Assembly: GCA_002422125.1 (NCBI GenBank)
Contig: DITF01000152.1
Span: forward strand, 1 to 13,952
Length of the DNA: 13,952 nt
From: a bacterium UBP17_UBA6191
GTDB taxonomy: Bacteria; Muiribacteriota; UBA6191
Reading direction: 5' to 3'
Positions within the stretch are counted from its first letter, which is position 1; each line of letters opens with the position of its first letter. Below are positions 9,701 through 13,952 of this stretch, piece after piece. A program made the position numbers and the translations under genes. The notes beneath the pieces were generated by a model. That model was not told where the DNA came from. It saw only the letters and a program-made list of their open reading frames with translations, and ran no database searches.

Positions 9701-12316
9701 GCCTCGACTTCGGCTCTTACGAGTTCCACCATAGTATTACATTTGGAGAGAAGTTTTGGTTCGGTTCCGGCAGGAGCCATAGTTACAGGCCGGATTAAGT
9801 TTCGCTCTGACTTAACCCAGTCTGCCCCTGTGTTTGGTGGACCGGCAGTAACCAGAATGTTATTTGAGCTAAATGTTGATCCTAATACTCTTGAGCCAAT
9901 AGGACTTCCCGATGATGGGAGTATGGATGGGATATATCGCATGCATGTACAAGCCGTGGATATGGCCCAGAATGTATCGCCTTGGAGTACAAGCTGGTTC
10001 TTATATGATACCGTTCCCCCGACCCTTTCTCTTGATGTCAATAATGAGGTATGGATAACCTCAGGTGTAATTGATCTGAGAGGAAAGACCCAAGATTTAC
10101 CGATTCGCCCCTCAGGCGTTGCAGGCTTTGGAAGCACATTCGGAACCGGTGTAAGAACGGTGCAAATTAAGCTTGAAGCTATCAATAATTTGGGTTCGGC
10201 AACTGCCCCGGCTTTTTTAGACTGGACGGATATCCCATTAAATCGAAATCCGCTGACCCATGAAGCAAATCAGGAGTTTTCCTTTCATTTTAAAAAGAAT
10301 TTTTTTGATTTTCGCGATCGAGTAAGGATTTCATTAAGAGCCATGGATGCGGCCTCGAACATTTCAATTCTGCACCGAGAACTTTCTTTGGACTCAGACA
10401 TGTTAGAAGATCCCATCATTCTGGGGCCAGCAGACTCTTCGGCTTATCCAGGAGGAATTGTGCAGTTTCGCTGGAAGCCCGTACCCAAAGCCTCCTCCTA
10501 CCTTTTGGTGTTTCATGATGCCGATGGAAACCAACATCCGTTTCCCTTTTCCTCGTCTCAGGTGCAAAATGATGTAAATCTGGATCAACTGCCTCCAGGC
10601 CCTATGTTTTTTACAGTTTTGGCCATTGATGGTTCCAACAACCGCTCGCCAGGAAATAATGGTCGCAGGTTGATCCTGGATCAGAATCTGCCAGGGATTA
10701 CCAAAGTGGTTTGGGAAAGACCGGTAGGCTCTTCGGATAAGTCGGGTAGAATCCTATTATCCACGGTCAGATTCCATATCACATTTAGTGAATTGATGGA
10801 TGTTAATTCACCAATTAAGGCTGTTTTTCAGCCCGATGAACGATTACAGATTACCAATTCATTTGGGCAATCCATAGCCCAGAGCTGTCCGGCTGTGGAG
10901 CTTAAACCTGTAACTTATTCCCAGAATCTGTGGGTGGGGACCCTGGAGTTGACCCCAAGAGATGAATTCTGCGACTACAACGGAATTGCCCACATTGATA
11001 TATCAGGCTACAAGGATATGGCTGGAAATCGCGGCTCAGAGTATAGATACAGTTTTGAACTTGATACGGGACCGTGGTTTGATTTTCGCATTTTTTCCAA
11101 TCCGGTGGAAGAGCTTGAGATTATATTTGTTTTAAAGGGATTGGATAAACGCGGTGGTGGTCTTGAGAATATTCCCGAAGTGCCATTTTTTCAGATTAGA
11201 CAACAGAAGATTCCGGGAACCAATTCAGATGATGATGTAATCAGGATTATTCCTATTACCCGTATCAATTCTTCTACTTTTCACGGCACATACAGGCTTG
11301 ATTCGTCTTTGTCTGGATCCTTAAGACTTGAGATTACAGCATCAGACAGGCAGGGGAATCGGGGTACCCGAGTTCTGCCCTTTCAGGTGCAGCAGCTTGG
11401 TTTTGATGAGGGTTCATTGACCCCGGTTGCGGTAAGCACCGGTAGTGCATCGGTTAGCCGTGTTACCACCAAAATTTCCTGGGTGTTTCCTTGGTACACA
11501 ATGGAGGAAAACATTGGCAAAAGAATGCCTCTGTTCAATTTGCTTCCTAACAGAAGTTCTCATAGCCCGGTACAACTCCAGGTGGATTTGCAAAAATATC
11601 CCCTGCTTTCGGAAGGAAAATATGCGGTTATGGAATGCAGTGATCGGTGTACCTATCCGCAACAGTTACGAGAGAATCATCTGATTCGACTCAATACAGA
11701 AAATTTGGCCGGACTAAGGCTGATTGAAGATTCTGTGCCCCCGATCTTAAACTGGTTTCAATCAGAGGAAGAGCTTAAACAGTTGGAGGATGATTTAAAA
11801 ATCCGCATTTTGGATGAGGGCGTTGGAATCAACAAGGAAAAAGTTCAAATTTTAATCAATCAAAAAGAACTGCATGAATTTAATCGGGACGATGAAGATG
11901 TCACGATTTCGCGTCGATACCTGCGCTCCTCTGTGGCCAATGAGGTCACCATAGTAGCTCATGATTATTTGGGCAATCAGGCTCGCTTGTCGGCAGTTGT
12001 TGTACCAGTGGGTCCTATCAAAGTGGAAGAATTGTATGCCATTCCTTCTCCAGCTCGGGCCCAAGCCTCTGTATATGTAAAGTCCAGCCGTGTTCCTGCG
12101 GAATTACAGATACTTATCTATGATTCGGCTGGCCGCAGGGTAGCCTCATGGTTTAATCACGGGTCTAACTTAGGTAGCCGCATTCATAAGGTTTCCTTTT
12201 CAGAACTTTTACAGGGTAAATCGATTGCAAATGGGGTTTATTTTCTGCGTGCAAGGGTTAAGGATGTGGATGGAAATATTGCTCGATTGCATCAGAAATT
12301 TGCCTGGATAGAATAG
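6752..12316 (+). CDS. Giant secreted Ig-like repeat protein with FlgD/sorting-type C-terminal domain
   Basis: Predicted exported protein of about 1854 residues; specific function not recognised. Residues 1-31 form a signal peptide (two arginines, a hydrophobic stretch LAPLFILLLL, cleavage after AQA). The rest is a beta-rich series of Ig-like domains, each closing with a D-x-x-GN-type turn near residues 340, 556, 671, 787, 906, 1070, 1198, 1292, 1421, 1531 and 1737 (for example FDEAGN, RDAAGN, QDRAGN, KDMAGN). Many are followed by a VDxxxP linker. Residues ~1210-1305 look FN3-like; residues ~1330-1345 (TFSELMDVNS) resemble a Big_5 domain. The last ~95 residues (IPSPARAQASVYV, LQILIYDSAGRRVASW, ANGVYFLRA) match the FlgD Ig-like/T9SS-sorting-like fold. 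Six cysteines in the mature chain fall in three close pairs, fitting disulfides outside the cytoplasm. An in-frame ATG at 6671 lies inside the rpoC terminator and before the promoter, so 6752 is preferred; 6776 is also possible. A surface or adhesion role is inference. Confidence 0.85.
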   Translation: MISIFCRRMSLAPLFILLLLDLFFAVPKAQAAIQSFSIVSTLPALSEITQFRIMGSNIHLNLNVEADPGSYRILAFRNSILNQVVAQKNEFDHPGGVGSYYLRVPLIEGSNTFFLKLIDMSGKSQEATTATAFIIERDLEFVATEIRLNHIESTSAGVSLYTSDRRVNVFYTINGNAASYEVKFLVNLLTADTVIVPGPGNYSRNSILLTTDSLNTVQLEVRSLDPNGQPLGKQAESNPVRIFQDLTSPTIVDLTTTFQNTTPPAGTPFGPTDLASFGVNIGTDTPFARVSILNETTGDEVTRTAGQNGRITISGIELPKDPSLGDLGITTTAYTALAFDEAGNLSQARQFRVERIAIEPCFNLLRMDPFDGGRIGNGQALTVLGAVCDRQAPHKVIFKIASPTEFSANNFLQEEQIRNLGPGELFDKDISLAINPQAPNEDVTYSIQAQVVVTNPNDPTKEEFSRAHDLGVVILDRKAPAPPTVLTARTIFATNSPGFTIDGETERGARIEFSAPGTFSFRPSRTVPAVTNEFRAVVDISAAQDGLYDVVLVARDAAGNTGVNSNGKILVKVDRRRPQVKSVAVNDNLIELTRPFFLRPTQNARIRVLVDEPMPVAPRVFVTQQGDFGIEAGLSQIVGDLEFEYQFVVRQSVDGNKDGPVEILVVGGRDDSGNAIVEHREPQAFVVDTLAPGLDRALTKPQDGSIIGKVPAPLRLILREHPRTREPGSGPFPEKTKIRAFGPIETAPNRIVTGRMEVFDPRTVDFYPSEAEMNQDGTYLFEITLQDRAGNQFIETVVLELDLEKLSTTLILDRFPVPGSFFNQFTLPRLAGLPFASIGVEPLLTPEMKLPLTQFEAFNYLRSPQKLPLSQPEVIGTTTVRVQFGRDFTVDGRDDGVITLISRILDTAGNVSEDSVHSWVYDSLSPGVMDGLSFPIPEGFSTGDLRDPPQGAIRSGPLKTISSILFDRRTPLGFLGSGLDTSIASTSALTSSTIVLHLERSFGSVPAGAIVTGRIKFRSDLTQSAPVFGGPAVTRMLFELNVDPNTLEPIGLPDDGSMDGIYRMHVQAVDMAQNVSPWSTSWFLYDTVPPTLSLDVNNEVWITSGVIDLRGKTQDLPIRPSGVAGFGSTFGTGVRTVQIKLEAINNLGSATAPAFLDWTDIPLNRNPLTHEANQEFSFHFKKNFFDFRDRVRISLRAMDAASNISILHRELSLDSDMLEDPIILGPADSSAYPGGIVQFRWKPVPKASSYLLVFHDADGNQHPFPFSSSQVQNDVNLDQLPPGPMFFTVLAIDGSNNRSPGNNGRRLILDQNLPGITKVVWERPVGSSDKSGRILLSTVRFHITFSELMDVNSPIKAVFQPDERLQITNSFGQSIAQSCPAVELKPVTYSQNLWVGTLELTPRDEFCDYNGIAHIDISGYKDMAGNRGSEYRYSFELDTGPWFDFRIFSNPVEELEIIFVLKGLDKRGGGLENIPEVPFFQIRQQKIPGTNSDDDVIRIIPITRINSSTFHGTYRLDSSLSGSLRLEITASDRQGNRGTRVLPFQVQQLGFDEGSLTPVAVSTGSASVSRVTTKISWVFPWYTMEENIGKRMPLFNLLPNRSSHSPVQLQVDLQKYPLLSEGKYAVMECSDRCTYPQQLRENHLIRLNTENLAGLRLIEDSVPPILNWFQSEEELKQLEDDLKIRILDEGVGINKEKVQILINQKELHEFNRDDEDVTISRRYLRSSVANEVTIVAHDYLGNQARLSAVVVPVGPIKVEELYAIPSPARAQASVYVKSSRVPAELQILIYDSAGRRVASWFNHGSNLGSRIHKVSFSELLQGKSIANGVYFLRARVKDVDGNIARLHQKFAWIE

Positions 12317-12320
12317 GGGG

Positions 12321-12351
12321 TTGACATTTTTCTATTCTTTGGGCGGATAAT
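12321..12351 (+). promoter_or_regulatory. Distal promoter P1 of the MBL hydrolase gene
   Basis: A consensus -35 TTGACA (12321-12326) is followed after 19 bases by GATAAT (12346-12351). Transcription would start near 12358 and give a leader of about 67 bases. The -35 begins five bases after the stop codon of the upstream giant gene. I see no clear terminator between that stop and the promoter. Confidence 0.6.
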
Positions 12352-12386
12352 GACGGACCTTTTACAAATGTCGCGGAACCAAAGCA

Positions 12387-12416
12387 TTGACAGTGCTGGT
12401 TGAATGGGCAGATAAT
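12387..12416 (+). promoter_or_regulatory. Proximal promoter P2 of the MBL hydrolase gene
   Basis: TTGACA (12387-12392), an 18-base spacer and GATAAT (12411-12416). The predicted start near 12423 lies only one or two bases before the ATG at 12425, so this transcript would be leaderless or nearly so. The -10 surroundings repeat those of P1 (GGGCrGATAATrAC, 65 bases apart). Confidence 0.65.
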
Positions 12417-12424
12417 AACCAAGC

Positions 12425-13276
12425 ATGAAAGTGAAGTTCTGGGGTGCGCGCGGCTCTGTACCAATTTCTCGACCTGACTGTAGAGTCTATGGAGGAAACA
12501 CAACCGCAGTGGAAGTTGTTTCGGAAGGCGGTTGTCGCGTCATCATTGATGCTGGAACTGGAATCCGTGATTTAGGCAACTTCCTTTTATCCAAATTACC
12601 GGTCAAAATTCATTTGTTATTCACCCATTATCACTGGGATCACATTCAAGGCTTTCCATTTTTTGTCCCTGGGTTCATCCCAGGTAACGAGTTACATATT
12701 TATGGGCAGAAGAAGGGGGATTTGGATGTTAAGACCATCCTGACTCAACTTATGTCCCCGCCCAATTTTCCTGTGCCTCTGGCTATCATGGGTGCAAAGA
12801 TGGTATTTCATGACCTGCAGGAAACAGGGGAAATCGTTTTGGCTGATGATTTGAAGGTTGTGTATGGTCCCTTATTTCATCCTAATGGGGTGGTGGGGTT
12901 TCGTTTTGAAAGTAACGGCCGAGTTTTCACATTTTTAACCGATATTGAACATGAATCTGAAGACGAAGTGTCTCAAAGTCCTTTGGATTTATCCCTGAAT
13001 GCCGATATTGTGGCGTATGATTGTCAATACACTCCAGAACAATATCCTAGTCGTAAGAACTGGGGCCATTCTACTTGGGTTAGCGGGTTGCAATTGGTGC
13101 GTAAGGCAGGGGCAAAAAGCCTCTACATGATTCACCATGACCCGGCCCATAATGATATGCAGATCGATTCTATGCTCAAGGCAGCCCGAGCCCAGGCTGA
13201 TGTTATGGGAATTGGTGTTGAGGCAGTGTTTGAGGGTATGGAATTTGAGGTTGGTAGCTCTACTCCTTCTAGTTAG
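12425..13276 (+). CDS. MBL-fold metallo-hydrolase (PhnP/RNase Z-like, COG1235-type)
   Basis: A complete 283-residue cytoplasmic protein of the metallo-beta-lactamase fold; no signal peptide. The N-terminus KFWGARGSVPIS, then YGGNT and IDAGTGIRDLG, is typical of the family, so the ATG is well supported although no Shine-Dalgarno precedes it. The metal motif THYHWDH gives H68, H70, D72, H73; later candidate ligands are H152 (FHPNG), D173 (LTDIEH) and H237/H238 (MIHHDP), with H215 (WGHST) and a YDCQYTPEQY block also conserved-looking. Relatives are phosphodiesterase-like hydrolases acting on cyclic nucleotides, phosphonate-pathway cyclic phosphates or RNA; the substrate here cannot be told from sequence. 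Two tandem promoters lie just upstream, and the next gene overlaps its 3' end, so the two are probably co-transcribed. Fold confident, substrate unknown. Confidence 0.9.
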   Translation: MKVKFWGARGSVPISRPDCRVYGGNTTAVEVVSEGGCRVIIDAGTGIRDLGNFLLSKLPVKIHLLFTHYHWDHIQGFPFFVPGFIPGNELHIYGQKKGDLDVKTILTQLMSPPNFPVPLAIMGAKMVFHDLQETGEIVLADDLKVVYGPLFHPNGVVGFRFESNGRVFTFLTDIEHESEDEVSQSPLDLSLNADIVAYDCQYTPEQYPSRKNWGHSTWVSGLQLVRKAGAKSLYMIHHDPAHNDMQIDSMLKAARAQADVMGIGVEAVFEGMEFEVGSSTPSS

Positions 13277-13952
13277 TACTTCTGGGGTATTTGCAAATTT
13301 TCCTGATTGGGTGTTGCACCATAGTGGTTTTGTGGAACATTCTGCGTTCCCAGATTCGCGTTTCCCCGGTAGTCATGATTTGCGTACCGGAGATGATGGA
13401 TTTCTGATTTTTTCCTTAAATTCCAAAGTTCTAGCTAAGGCTGGGGCCGAATCAATTATCAAACTGCGCCACTCTCCCAATCAGGGCTTGCAATTTCTGA
13501 CGCTGGTACAGGGTAGTGTATTTTTGAATTTACCCAGTTCAGATGGGATCGAGCATATAGTGGAGACGGCCTATGGTAATTTCTCCGCTACCAAGGGTGA
13601 TTTTTTATTTTTGATGGATTTGAAACAGGAAGTTTTAGAAATATCCTGCTCGGATGGATTAGGGGTGTTTAAGCTTGATCATTTGGAATATTCTTTGGCC
13701 CCTGGTGAAAAACTATATTTTCATCAGGGCCGAATTTATCCCAAAAAGGTAATGGCTGGTTCAGAAAATCGAATTTTATATTCCTGGTATCAAAAAGGTC
13801 ATGCTTGGCCATTACCGGCATATTTTAGTTCTTTGAGTGCTGGGATTGAAGAACAGTTACCTGCCATTGACGAGTTGTATGTTATGGGTATGCCAGTTTC
13901 AGATTCTGGTTATGAGGATCGAGTCTTTGGGATAGGGGATCTGATTCTGGGC
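13200..13952 (+). CDS. Secreted FecR-domain protein (3' end outside window)
   Basis: An open frame overlaps the end of the MBL gene and continues past the right edge. From the ATG at 13200 it has 251 codons without a stop. Residues ~17-32 (LVALLLLVSTSGVFA, preceded by arginines) form a signal peptide with likely cleavage VFA/N. The mature part has FecR-domain features: RTGDDGFLIFSL near residue 63, AGAESIIKL, the VQGSVFL strand near 103, and YSLAPGEKLYF near 165. FecR domains occur in iron-siderophore anti-sigma regulators and in many periplasmic or surface proteins; no cytoplasmic anti-sigma segment or separate membrane anchor precedes the domain, so the latter is more likely. Start uncertain: TTG at 13230 (GAGG, 6-base spacing) and TTG at 13245 (GAGGG, 8-base spacing) have better ribosome sites and shorten the overlap from 77 to 47 or 32 bases, all keeping the signal peptide. 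Confidence 0.85.
   Translation, partial: MLWELVLRQCLRVWNLRLVALLLLVSTSGVFANFPDWVLHHSGFVEHSAFPDSRFPGSHDLRTGDDGFLIFSLNSKVLAKAGAESIIKLRHSPNQGLQFLTLVQGSVFLNLPSSDGIEHIVETAYGNFSATKGDFLFLMDLKQEVLEISCSDGLGVFKLDHLEYSLAPGEKLYFHQGRIYPKKVMAGSENRILYSWYQKGHAWPLPAYFSSLSAGIEEQLPAIDELYVMGMPVSDSGYEDRVFGIGDLILG

Noticed and set aside
9511..10185. 224-codon open frame on the - strand inside the giant gene
   Set aside because: It lies wholly antisense to a well-supported coding sequence, shows no recognisable domain, and fits a chance shadow of the + strand codon pattern. Other antisense frames in rpoC and the giant gene were dropped for the same reason.
12368..12403. 11-codon mini-frame in the P1 leader (ATG 12368 to TGA 12403)
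   Set aside because: No Shine-Dalgarno, no regulatory codon run, and it overlaps the P2 -35 element; such short frames are expected by chance.
12317..12424. Search for a terminator after the giant gene
   Set aside because: No stem followed by a T-run was found in this spacer; the TTTTT after the P1 -35 has no stem before it. The spacer is taken up by the two promoters.
12668..12684. Perfect inverted repeat CCTGGG-TTCAT-CCCAGG in the MBL gene
   Set aside because: It encodes the family-typical PGFIPG stretch, is only six pairs long and has no T-run, so it is explained by coding for two Pro-Gly pairs.

Overview
The window is a stretch of bacterial chromosome, moderately AT-rich by eye, with every gene on the + strand. 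It holds the 3' end of rpoB, a complete and unusually long rpoC, a very large secreted Ig-repeat protein, a metallo-beta-lactamase-fold hydrolase, and the start of a secreted FecR-domain protein that runs off the right edge. The split rpoB-rpoC order, proteobacteria-like beta/beta' sequences, a trigger-loop insertion of the SI3 type, signal peptides and a FecR-type protein suggest a diderm, perhaps a deep proteobacterial or 'delta'/Bdellovibrionota-like lineage. That placement is inference; no rRNA gene is present to confirm it.

Region 1 (1-6707) is the end of the RNA polymerase operon. rpoB ends at 653. rpoC starts with GTG 12 bases later, with a Shine-Dalgarno sequence that overlaps the rpoB stop codon. 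rpoC encodes 1993 residues (E. coli about 1407). Most of the excess is a roughly 670-residue insertion inside the catalytic trigger loop. It carries about eight repeats of the sandwich-barrel hybrid motif type, where E. coli SI3 has two in about 190 residues. The active-site and zinc motifs are intact, so this looks like a working polymerase with a very large mobile module. A strong intrinsic terminator follows at 6674-6707.

Region 2 (6708-12316) is a separate transcription unit. A consensus extended -10 promoter (6721-6729) lies just behind the terminator and fires into a gene for a secreted protein of about 1854 residues. That protein is built from a long series of Ig-like/FN3-like domains and ends in a FlgD/sorting-domain-like Ig fold. 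The longest open frame begins at 6671, inside the terminator stem and upstream of the promoter, so the true start is probably 6752.

Region 3 (12317-13952) has two near-identical tandem promoters in a 108-base spacer. They drive an MBL-fold hydrolase whose proximal transcript would be almost leaderless. The end of that gene overlaps the start of a FecR-domain secreted protein, which suggests a two-gene or longer operon continuing past the window. I saw no mobile element, tRNA, rRNA or CRISPR array.
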